The translations under genes were made by a program, and so were the position numbers. The notes beneath the pieces were generated by a model. The model made no database searches. It was not told the DNA's origin and worked only from the letters and a program-made list of their open reading frames with translations. A stretch of 8,727 bases of DNA, from positions 1 through 8,727 of the forward strand of contig CBCOYO010000142.1 in assembly GCA_965114465.1 (NCBI GenBank). The letters are read 5' to 3'. The stretch comes from COE1 sp965114465. Lineage in GTDB: Bacteria > Bacillota > Clostridia > Lachnospirales > Lachnospiraceae. Below, piece after piece: positions 1 to 5,999 of the stretch (its first letter is position 1; each line of letters begins with the position of its first letter).

Positions 1-20
1 GATTTCTAATGGCTGGATAC

Positions 21-52
21 GTAACAGTTCAATGGGGTATCTGAACTGTTAC
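21..52. repeat. Perfect 11-bp inverted repeat (hairpin) upstream of the binding-protein gene
   Basis: GTAACAGTTCA at 21-31 is the exact reverse complement of TGAACTGTTAC at 42-52, leaving a 10-nt loop. No T-run follows the stem, so it is a poor intrinsic terminator. It ends 30 nt before the preferred start of the lipoprotein gene. In ABC-transporter operons such hairpins often raise or stabilise binding-protein mRNA relative to the permeases; that role here is inference. It could instead be a regulator-binding site. The repeat itself is certain, the function is not. Confidence 0.75.
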
Positions 53-71
53 ATAAAAGTAGTGTTTCCGC

Positions 72-76
72 GAGGT
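72..76 (+). promoter_or_regulatory. Ribosome binding site that sets the lipoprotein start
   Basis: GAGGT lies 6 nt before the ATG at 83. The earlier in-frame ATG at 32 sits in the loop of the hairpin and has no Shine-Dalgarno sequence ahead of it. Starting at 83 also gives a normal lipoprotein signal peptide, with charged residues, then a hydrophobic core, then the lipobox. The 83 start is therefore preferred. Confidence 0.6.
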
Positions 77-82
77 CTGGAT

Positions 83-1879
83 ATGGAAAATTTATACAGA
101 AAAAGAGTAGGAAGTATTATTTTGAAAAAGACGGGTATAAGTATACTATGTATTATAATTATTTGTGCCTGTATTATCGGTTGTTCTACAGATGTAAACA
201 AGGATGGCTTGGACAAGGAGAATTTTGAGGAGAAATGCCCTTATAAAGAATTTATTGTGGTGGATGTATTTGATACGCAGGCAAATTATCAGGGCATACA
301 GCATGGATGGTTTGGCGAGATCGTAAAGAAAAAATTTAATATGGAATTAAATATTATTGCGCCGAATGTAGCAGGTGGGCGTGATACACTTTTTGAGGTA
401 CGTGCCGCAGCGGGCAATATGGGGGATTTAATTATTTTTCGTGCAGAGAAAGGGGTATTGAATGATCTGGTTAATGCTGGACTTGTCTATAATATGGAAG
501 ATTCCTTGCAAAATAAGCAGATTATGAAATATCAGGACGCTATTTTCAATTTGAATAACAGTCTGCCACGAGAAGGAATTTATGCAATTCCTTCGGAAGT
601 ATCTTTAAACCCGCCGGATATGCCAAGCGAAGCAGTTGAACCAGCGTTTGGCCCATATATCCGATGGGACTATTACAAAAAACTTGGTTATCCTCAGATT
701 CATACATTAGAGGATCTTCTGCCTGTTTTAAGTCAGATGCAGGAATTAGCGCCAACAGATGAAAATGGGCAGAAAACATATGGTTTTTCCTTTTTTAAAG
801 AATGGGATGACAATATGGTCAATGCAGTAAAACAGCTTTGTTGTCTATATGGCTATGCTGAGTATGGCTTTGTGCTTGCTAAAGCAGATGGCAGCGATTA
901 TCAAAGCATTATGGATAGCGATTCCTTGTATATTCGGATGTTGCAGTTTTATTTCAAAGCCAATCAAATGGGCTTGATAGATCCGGAATCCGTTAGCCAA
1001 AATTATGATAGATGTTTTGAAAAATATCAGCAGGGACAGATTTTATTTTCACCGTGGCCGTGGTTGGGACAGACGGCATATAATACAAAGGAGAATAAAA
1101 AATCTGGAAAAGGCTATATGATGGCGTCAATTCAGGATATGCAGATTTATTCTTTCGGCTGTAAGCCTTATGGGAATCAAAGCTGTGTAATTGCGGTTGG
1201 TGCGCAGGCAAAAGATCCAGATCGGTTAGTTGATTTTATTGACTGGCTGTATTCATCAGATGGAATTTATATTAATAGCGGAAATTTAGCGGCAGCGGCA
1301 GGCCCGCAAGGGCTTACATGGGAAATGAGAGAGGACGGGCCATATCTTACAGATTTTGGTGTAAAAGCACTGTTGGATGCAGAAACTGTAACTGTGCCAG
1401 CAGAATATGGAGAAGGGACATGGCGGGATGGAACGTCAGCTTTGAACTACAAGGCAGTTGCACAATGTGAAAAGAGTGATGAGAACTATTATTATTACTA
1501 TACATTGTGGGATAGCGTGCGCAAACAGGAATCCTCGCAGCTTACTGATGACTGGGAAAAGGTAATGGGTGCTGATACCACTATGGAATATCTAAAGAAA
1601 AATCATATGCTTTTGGTTGAGGAAGGAACGTCTTATATTGCGCCTGTGGAAACTTTAGAGCAGACAACCATACGCAGACAGTGTAAAAATGCGATTCAGC
1701 ATTATTCGTGGCTTATGATATTTGCTGCGGATAAGGCAGAATTTGATGCTATTTTGCAGCAGATGCAGCAGACAGTGGAAAGTTATGGATATCCGACCGT
1801 TTTAGAGTATGATCTTACACATGCAAAAGCAAAAAGCAACTGGAAGGCAGCGAATGTAAATATATTTAAAAAATATTAG
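83..1879 (+). CDS. Extracellular solute-binding lipoprotein of a carbohydrate ABC transporter
   Basis: This is the substrate-capturing component of a sugar ABC importer, anchored to the outer face of the membrane by lipid. From the ATG at 83 it has 598 residues. A basic N-terminus (RKR at 6-8, KK at 15-16) is followed by a hydrophobic stretch and a lipobox, IIGC, with the lipidated cysteine at residue 34. The rest fits the large binding proteins of the LplA/YtcQ type found in Paenibacillus and Lachnospiraceae. The C-terminal part (about residues 530-590) carries the pattern typical of that group, YSW..IFA..KAEFD, then a segment resembling MQ.TVESYGY. The gene is followed after 20 nt by a GH42 beta-galactosidase, which suggests a beta-galactoside or galacto-oligosaccharide as ligand; this is inference from context only. 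The permease genes are not in the window and would be expected upstream. A longer reading from 32 is possible but poorly supported. Confidence 0.85.
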   Translation: MENLYRKRVGSIILKKTGISILCIIIICACIIGCSTDVNKDGLDKENFEEKCPYKEFIVVDVFDTQANYQGIQHGWFGEIVKKKFNMELNIIAPNVAGGRDTLFEVRAAAGNMGDLIIFRAEKGVLNDLVNAGLVYNMEDSLQNKQIMKYQDAIFNLNNSLPREGIYAIPSEVSLNPPDMPSEAVEPAFGPYIRWDYYKKLGYPQIHTLEDLLPVLSQMQELAPTDENGQKTYGFSFFKEWDDNMVNAVKQLCCLYGYAEYGFVLAKADGSDYQSIMDSDSLYIRMLQFYFKANQMGLIDPESVSQNYDRCFEKYQQGQILFSPWPWLGQTAYNTKENKKSGKGYMMASIQDMQIYSFGCKPYGNQSCVIAVGAQAKDPDRLVDFIDWLYSSDGIYINSGNLAAAAGPQGLTWEMREDGPYLTDFGVKALLDAETVTVPAEYGEGTWRDGTSALNYKAVAQCEKSDENYYYYYTLWDSVRKQESSQLTDDWEKVMGADTTMEYLKKNHMLLVEEGTSYIAPVETLEQTTIRRQCKNAIQHYSWLMIFAADKAEFDAILQQMQQTVESYGYPTVLEYDLTHAKAKSNWKAANVNIFKKY

Positions 1880-1880
1880 G

Positions 1881-1886
1881 AAGGAG
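1881..1886 (+). promoter_or_regulatory. Ribosome binding site of the GH42 gene
   Basis: AAGGAG lies just after the TAG of the preceding gene, 13 nt before the ATG at 1900. This is a long spacing, but no other start codon fits between them, and translation from 1900 gives the usual GH42 N-terminus. The closeness to the upstream stop codon suggests co-transcription and possibly translational coupling. Confidence 0.6.
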
Positions 1887-1899
1887 AACTATTTTTAAC

Positions 1900-3762
1900 A
1901 TGGAAAAAGTAAAGAAAATTGTATATGGAGGGGATTATAACCCTGAACAGTGGAGCGAGGATATCTGGGAGGAGGATATGCGCTTGTTTCGGCTTGCGCA
2001 TATTGATATTGTTACGCTGAATGTCTTTAGCTGGGCAATGCTGCAAAAAGATGATGATGTCTATGATTTTTCAAAACTTGATAAGATTATGGAAATGGTG
2101 CGCAGTAATGGGTTAAAGGTATGTATGGCGACTTCTACGGCAGCGCATCCTGCTTGGATGGCACGCAAGCATCCAGATATTCTGCGGACAGAGCATAATG
2201 CGATAAAACGTAAGTTCGGCAGCCGCCATAATTCTTGCCCGAACAGTCCAACCTATCGTAAATATTCGGCACTGTTGGCGTCAAAGCTTGCGGAACGTTA
2301 TAAGGGTTATGATAATATTGTAGCATGGCATGTAGCCAATGAATATGGTGGACTGTGTTATTGTGAAAACTGTGAAAAAGCGTTTCGGGAATGGCTTAAA
2401 GAGCGGTATCAGACAATAGAAGAATTAAACCGCGTCTGGAATCTGGCTTTCTGGGGGCATACAATGTATGACTGGGAGGATGTTGTAGTGCCAAATTTGC
2501 AGTCAGAGGAGTGGTTCTGGGATTATACTAGGACAAATTTCCAAAGCATTTCGCTGGATTATCGGCGTTTTCAGTCAGAGAGTCTGCTTGCCTGCTATCA
2601 ATTAGAACGAGATGAAATTAAAAAAATAACACCTGAAATTCCAGTAACCACAAATTTAATGGGATTTTATAAGGATTTGGATTATCAGAAATGGGCAAAG
2701 GAAATGGATTTTGTGAGTTGGGACAACTATCCAGCACATGATGCAGTACCGTTTCAGGCAGCAATGTCCCATGATTTGACAAGGGGATTAAAGCAAGGGG
2801 CTTCCTTCTGGTTAATGGAACAGACACCAAGTGTCAGCAACTGGCATCCCTACAGTGCATTAAAACGTCCCGGTGTGATGCGGCTATGGAGTTATCAGGC
2901 AGTAGCACATGGTTCTGATACAATAATGTTTTTTCAGATGCGCAGAAGCATTGGCGCGTGCGAGAAATACCATAGTGCAGTAATTGACCATGCAGGGCAT
3001 GAAAATACAAGAGTTTTTCGTGAGATTGCAGCACTCGGTGCAGAATTGGAGCAGATTGGCGGGCTGACATTGGGTGCACGTACCCATGCAGAAGTGGCAA
3101 TTGTTTTTGATTGGGATAACTGGTGGGCAGCAGAATACTCCGCAGGCCCAAGCCGTTTGATTAAATATCATAGTGAAGTGTCAAAATATTATGAAGCGCT
3201 CTATGAAGCAAATATTGCAACGGATATTGTTAGCGTGGAGGATGATTTATCACAGTATAAGCTTGTAATTGCACCAATGCTTTATATGTGTAAGGATGGT
3301 TTTGATGAGAAGATCCGTAATTACGTAAAAGAAGGCGGGTCGTTTATCACCACATATTTCAGTGGTTATGTAGAAGATCATGACTTGGTAGTAACCGGTG
3401 GATATCCGGCAAGACTGCGCGATATTCTTGGCATCTGGGTTGAGGAAACAGACGCAATTGCAGAAGGAAACAGCAACCATTTCGAGTATAAAGGCAAACA
3501 ATATCCGGCGCAGATTTTATGCGATCTGCTGCATCTTGAGGGTGCGTCAGCAGTTAGTGCTTATGAGGAAGATTTCTATAAAGGAATGCCAGTGTTAACA
3601 GAACATGAGTTTGGAAAAGGCAAAACTTACTATGTTGCAACTGCTTCTAACAAGGCATTTTATTCTACGTATTTGTTGGATTTATGCGAAAAATTAGAAA
3701 TTGTGCCCATACTTGCCACACCATCTGGCGTGAAGTTCATTGTAAAGTTACCACTTGGCTGA
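1900..3762 (+). CDS. GH42 beta-galactosidase, N-terminal part up to the assembly gap
   Basis: Retaining beta-galactosidase of glycoside hydrolase family 42, predicted cytoplasmic because it has no signal peptide. It opens with the family hallmark YGGDYNPEQW (residues 9-18). The (beta/alpha)8 catalytic domain carries the acid/base Glu148 in WHVANEYGG and the nucleophile Glu307 in FWLMEQTPS. Cys113, Cys153, Cys155 and Cys158 (the last three in CYCENC) match the zinc-binding cysteines of GH42 enzymes. A trimerisation-type domain follows from about residue 390, and the C-terminal beta domain begins near 560. The frame ends at a TGA 3 nt before the N run. Its last 9 residues, after ATPSGV, do not continue the family sequence, whereas the contig beyond the gap does. 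I therefore read this as an intact gene of about 670 residues interrupted by assembly, not a natural truncation. It probably acts on sugar imported through the preceding binding protein. Confidence 0.9.
   Translation: MEKVKKIVYGGDYNPEQWSEDIWEEDMRLFRLAHIDIVTLNVFSWAMLQKDDDVYDFSKLDKIMEMVRSNGLKVCMATSTAAHPAWMARKHPDILRTEHNAIKRKFGSRHNSCPNSPTYRKYSALLASKLAERYKGYDNIVAWHVANEYGGLCYCENCEKAFREWLKERYQTIEELNRVWNLAFWGHTMYDWEDVVVPNLQSEEWFWDYTRTNFQSISLDYRRFQSESLLACYQLERDEIKKITPEIPVTTNLMGFYKDLDYQKWAKEMDFVSWDNYPAHDAVPFQAAMSHDLTRGLKQGASFWLMEQTPSVSNWHPYSALKRPGVMRLWSYQAVAHGSDTIMFFQMRRSIGACEKYHSAVIDHAGHENTRVFREIAALGAELEQIGGLTLGARTHAEVAIVFDWDNWWAAEYSAGPSRLIKYHSEVSKYYEALYEANIATDIVSVEDDLSQYKLVIAPMLYMCKDGFDEKIRNYVKEGGSFITTYFSGYVEDHDLVVTGGYPARLRDILGIWVEETDAIAEGNSNHFEYKGKQYPAQILCDLLHLEGASAVSAYEEDFYKGMPVLTEHEFGKGKTYYVATASNKAFYSTYLLDLCEKLEIVPILATPSGVKFIVKLPLG
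3643..3732 (+). repeat. Left copy of a 90-bp sequence repeated across the gap
   Basis: These 90 bases, encoding ASNKAFYSTYLLDLCEKLEI and the next 10 residues, recur at 3776-3865 on the other side of the Ns with 80 of 90 bases identical. The first 30 bases are identical and all 10 differences lie in the remaining 60. Confidence 0.9.
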
Positions 3763-3765
3763 TAA
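3733..3765. other. Anomalous 33-nt tail at the end of the left contig
   Basis: From 3733 to the gap the sequence stops matching the other copy of the gene and also stops looking like GH42. It adds KFIVKLPLG and a stop where the right contig reads EATQRSNENG. The likely cause is a contig-edge error or a read from elsewhere in the sample; a true variant end cannot be excluded. Confidence 0.55.
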
Positions 3766-3775
3766 NNNNNNNNNN
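3766..3775. other. Assembly gap of 10 Ns
   Basis: Ten Ns interrupt the GH42 gene. The length looks like an arbitrary placeholder, since the flanks overlap in content (90-bp near-duplicate) instead of being separated by missing sequence. Confidence 0.97.
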
Positions 3776-3865
3776 GCTTCTAACAAGGCATTTTATTCTA
3801 CGTATCTATTGGATTTATGTGAAAAACTGGAAATTGTGCCTGTACTTGCCGCACCGGCTGGCGTG
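3776..3865 (+). repeat. Right copy of the 90-bp sequence repeated across the gap
   Basis: It matches 3643-3732 at 80 of 90 positions. Five of the eight differing codons are synonymous and the other three are conservative, so these look like two naturally diverged alleles or paralogues and not sequencing error. Confidence 0.9.
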
Positions 3866-4045
3866 GAAGCAACACAGCGCAGCAATGAGAATGGGAAATT
3901 TTTATTTATCCTAAACCATAATGATAAGGCTGAAGAAGTAACACTTCCATATGATGGGAAGGATATAATCAGCGGAAAAACATATACAACCGGAGAAAAC
4001 GCATCACTTGCAGCAAAAGATGTTATCATTCTGTATTCTAAGTAA
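3776..4045 (+). CDS. GH42 beta-galactosidase, C-terminal part after the assembly gap
   Basis: This is an open frame of 89 codons plus TAA, entering from the gap with no start codon of its own. The first 30 residues repeat residues 582-611 of the left part with three conservative changes (I to V, T to A, S to A). The remaining 59 finish the GH42 C-terminal beta domain, including GVEATQR and the strand pattern KFLFILNHN, and end at IILYSK. Joining the left part through its Val611 to this fragment gives about 670 residues, the usual GH42 size. The frame differs from that of the left part only because the N run has an arbitrary length. The sequence differences show the two contigs come from different gene copies or different strains. 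Confidence 0.85.
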   Translation, partial: ASNKAFYSTYLLDLCEKLEIVPVLAAPAGVEATQRSNENGKFLFILNHNDKAEEVTLPYDGKDIISGKTYTTGENASLAAKDVIILYSK

Positions 4046-4083
4046 TTATACGAACGACTGTTAAGATATGTGATAAGAATGAG

Positions 4084-4132
4084 AAGCTGTTATACGAAGT
4101 GCAGAAAAGACCAATGCTGGGTATAACAGCTT
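4084..4132. repeat. Perfect 12-bp inverted repeat downstream of the GH42 gene
   Basis: AAGCTGTTATAC at 4084-4095 is the exact reverse complement of GTATAACAGCTT at 4121-4132, with 25 nt between the arms. It starts 38 nt after the GH42 stop and 24 nt before the intrinsic terminator. No T-run follows it. It could be a 3' mRNA-stabilising stem or a protein-binding site. The 9-mer TTATACGAA that covers part of the left arm (4090-4098) also occurs at 4046-4054. Confidence 0.7.
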
Positions 4133-4156
4133 ATGGACAAGCGATTATAAAATTGT

Positions 4157-4197
4157 AAAAAAAGAAGTGCAAAGTCTTTGTGCTTCTTTTTTTGTTT
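4157..4197 (+). terminator. Intrinsic terminator after the GH42 gene
   Basis: A-rich left arm 4157-4173 pairs with T-rich right arm 4177-4193. The core GAAGTGCAAA pairs with TTTGTGCTTC using two G-T wobbles, the loop is 3 nt, and the 3' side ends in a run of seven Ts. Because the A-run and T-run are symmetric it could act in both directions, but no gene converges from the right. It would end the binding protein-GH42 transcript. Confidence 0.85.
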
Positions 4198-4224
4198 GAT
4201 TTTTCGATAATATCTGCGTATAAT
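4196..4224 (+). promoter_or_regulatory. Probable sigma-A promoter for the PPK2 gene
   Basis: TTGATT at 4196-4201, a spacer of exactly 17 nt, and a perfect TATAAT at 4219-4224. The -35 box overlaps the T-tail of the terminator. Transcription would begin near 4231, giving a leader of about 165 nt before the PPK2 start. The fit to consensus is good but unproven, and AT-rich DNA yields such matches by chance. Confidence 0.5.
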
Positions 4225-4289
4225 AAATATTAAAGAAATGTCCACAAATGAGGATTGTATGGATTTATGTTCGTTTTGTATTTTGCAAA

Positions 4290-4316
4290 TTGACAGTTTA
4301 AGCAGTAGTTGACAGT
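4290..4316 (+). promoter_or_regulatory. Direct repeat TTGACAGT x2, possible operator or second promoter
   Basis: TTGACAGT occurs at 4290-4297 and 4309-4316, with starts 19 nt apart, about two helical turns. Each includes a perfect -35 hexamer. The second could pair with TAAATT at 4334-4339, but the spacer would be 19 nt, which is long. The sites could be regulator half-sites on one face of the helix, or alternative -35 elements. Confidence 0.35.
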
Positions 4317-4397
4317 AGATTCTTATCAAGCGGTAAATTTTATTAGTACAGGAAATTTGATTCCTAAAAGAAACTCAAACCAAAAGGGGGACAAATT

Positions 4398-5888
4398 ATG
4401 TTAGAAAAAATTGATTTAACAAAATCGCTGAAAAAGAAAGAGTACAAAAAGCGAATGGTGAAACTGGAATCAAAGATTGCGTTTTTGCAGCGGGAACTGA
4501 AAAATCTAGGTGTTCCAGTTATGATTGTATTTGAAGGGTTTGGTGCAGCCGGAAAAGGAACACAGATTAACAGGCTGATACAGGCGCTTGACCCGCGGGG
4601 ATTTACCGTGTACTCAACGGATGCGGAAACAAAAGATGAGAAAATGCATCCGTTTCTGTGGCGATTCTGGACTAAGACGCCGGAAAAAGGACGGATTGCG
4701 GTTTTTGACAGAAGCTGGTATCGCAAGCTTTTGGTCGATCGCTATGAGAAAAAGACCTCCAAAAAAGAAATTCCGATAATATTGGAGGAAATCAGCAGTT
4801 TTGAGAAGCAGCTTACAGATGGCGGCACTTTGGTAATCAAATTCTTTCTGGATATTTCCGAGCAGGAACAGAAAAAACGTTTTCATAAATTAATGGAAAA
4901 GAAAGCGACAAGCTGGCGTGTATCAGACAAGGATTTAGACAGAAATAAACATTTTCAGGATTATTTGGAGATGGCAGATGAAATGCTGACCAAGACAGAC
5001 AGTGATTATGCACCTTGGACAATTGTGGAAGCGGAGGATGACCGGTATGCGACAGTGAAAATTTTATCGACCGTTGCCGCTGCGTTTGAAGATCGATACA
5101 AAAAGGAAAAAGAATCCAAAAAGAAAGAGCGCGAGGTGGATGGCAGGTTTGATAAGTCGGAGTTAAACGATAGTGTGCTGAAGAAGGTTGATTTGTCCAA
5201 AAAAATGGAGGAAAAAGCATACGAAAAGCGTTTGGATGAGCTGCAAAAGAAGCTGCGTCTGCTGCATGGAAAATTGTATGCAAAGCGGATTCCGGTCGTA
5301 CTTGCATTTGAGGGCTGGGATGCAGGCGGTAAGGGCGGTGCGATTAAACGGCTGACCAATGCGCTTGACCCAAGAGGTTATACTGTAAATCCTACAAGTT
5401 CGCCGAATGATATCGAGCGTGCGCATCATTATTTGTGGCGTTTTTGGACAAAGATGCCAAAAGATGGGCATATTGCGATTTTTGACCGAACATGGTATGG
5501 CAGAGTGATGGTGGAACGCATTGAGGGATTCTGTACAACGCAGGATTGGCAGCGCGCATATAAGGAAATCAACCAGATGGAGCAGCAGCTTGTCAACCAC
5601 GGGGCAGTTGTGCTGAAATTTTGGCTTCATATTGATAAGGAGGAACAGGCGCGCCGTTTTCAAGATCGTCAGGACAACCCAGAGAAAAGCTGGAAAATTA
5701 CCGATGAGGATTGGCGTAACCGCGAAAAATGGGATTTGTATGAAAAAGCAGTAGATGAAATGCTGGTGCGCACTTCAACTGCGGATGCGCCTTGGATTAT
5801 CGTTGAGGGGAATGACAAGCTTTATGCGCGGATAAAGGTGCTTGAAACCGTTGTTAACGCGCTGGAAAAACGGATGAAGAAGTCTTAA
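4398..5888 (+). CDS. pap: Two-domain PPK2, polyphosphate:AMP phosphotransferase
   Basis: This cytoplasmic enzyme of the PPK2 family (tandem class) is expected to transfer phosphate from polyphosphate to AMP to give ADP. The 496 residues contain two homologous domains, about 1-232 and 262-496, joined by a highly charged linker (about 233-261). Domain 2 has a canonical Walker A, FEGWDAGGKG (304-313, with Asp308 and Lys312), and Walker B IFDRTWYGR (361-369, Asp363). Its lid region has the usual SWK and DAPW motifs. Domain 1 has FEGFGAAGKG (45-54), so Gly49 replaces the Walker A aspartate, and its Walker B region reads VFDRSWYRK (102-110). Domain 1 is therefore probably weak or structural, and domain 2 the active one; this is inference. 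The start at 4398 follows AAGGGGGA with a 6-nt spacing. The polyphosphate kinase that would supply the substrate is not in the window. Confidence 0.9.
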   Translation: MLEKIDLTKSLKKKEYKKRMVKLESKIAFLQRELKNLGVPVMIVFEGFGAAGKGTQINRLIQALDPRGFTVYSTDAETKDEKMHPFLWRFWTKTPEKGRIAVFDRSWYRKLLVDRYEKKTSKKEIPIILEEISSFEKQLTDGGTLVIKFFLDISEQEQKKRFHKLMEKKATSWRVSDKDLDRNKHFQDYLEMADEMLTKTDSDYAPWTIVEAEDDRYATVKILSTVAAAFEDRYKKEKESKKKEREVDGRFDKSELNDSVLKKVDLSKKMEEKAYEKRLDELQKKLRLLHGKLYAKRIPVVLAFEGWDAGGKGGAIKRLTNALDPRGYTVNPTSSPNDIERAHHYLWRFWTKMPKDGHIAIFDRTWYGRVMVERIEGFCTTQDWQRAYKEINQMEQQLVNHGAVVLKFWLHIDKEEQARRFQDRQDNPEKSWKITDEDWRNREKWDLYEKAVDEMLVRTSTADAPWIIVEGNDKLYARIKVLETVVNALEKRMKKS

Positions 5889-5983
5889 CGTCTAATCGCT
5901 CGTGAGTATATATAAAGAATGGCAGGCAGATAACATAATTTGCTGCAAAACCATATATATTTTTATAGAGCCTTTTATAATAG

Positions 5984-5988
5984 AAGGA
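5984..5988 (+). promoter_or_regulatory. Ribosome binding site that sets the carboxypeptidase start
   Basis: AAGGA lies 11 nt before the ATG at 6000. The frame is open from a TTG at 5940, but that start has no Shine-Dalgarno sequence and would put 20 extra residues, several basic and aromatic, before an ordinary signal peptide. Confidence 0.6.
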
Positions 5989-5999
5989 AAAGAAAATAT

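Noticed and set aside
1..9. GAT TTC TAA as the end of an upstream gene such as a permease
   Set aside because: Two codons are too few to support any gene; it remains only a possibility.
32..82. N-terminal extension of the binding lipoprotein from the ATG at 32
   Set aside because: The ATG lies in the hairpin loop, has no Shine-Dalgarno sequence, and would add 17 residues before a normal lipoprotein signal peptide.
1300..1315. 6-bp stem with a GCAA tetraloop inside the binding-protein gene
   Set aside because: Short, includes a wobble pair, lies in coding sequence and is expected by chance at this length.
1900..4045. Treating the GH42 gene as a natural frameshift pseudogene
   Set aside because: The break coincides with an N gap and a duplicated flank, and both halves keep all expected family features.
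4091..4100. TATACGAAGT resembles one arm of a loxP site
   Set aside because: Only 10 of 13 arm bases match, and no inverted partner arm lies at the 8-bp spacing a loxP site needs; a chance match.
4090..4329. 79-codon minus-strand frame in the intergenic region
   Set aside because: It runs through the terminator and promoter, is lysine/isoleucine-rich as AT-rich DNA would give, and has no recognisable domain.
4837..5663. Overlapping minus-strand open frames of 117-166 codons within the PPK2 gene
   Set aside because: They are antisense to a well-supported gene with conserved motifs, and their proteins show no recognisable family; they arise from codon bias of the real gene.
5976..5981. Perfect TATAAT just before the carboxypeptidase gene
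   Set aside because: No -35 box lies at a suitable distance, and a start near 5988 would leave the ribosome binding site out of the transcript.
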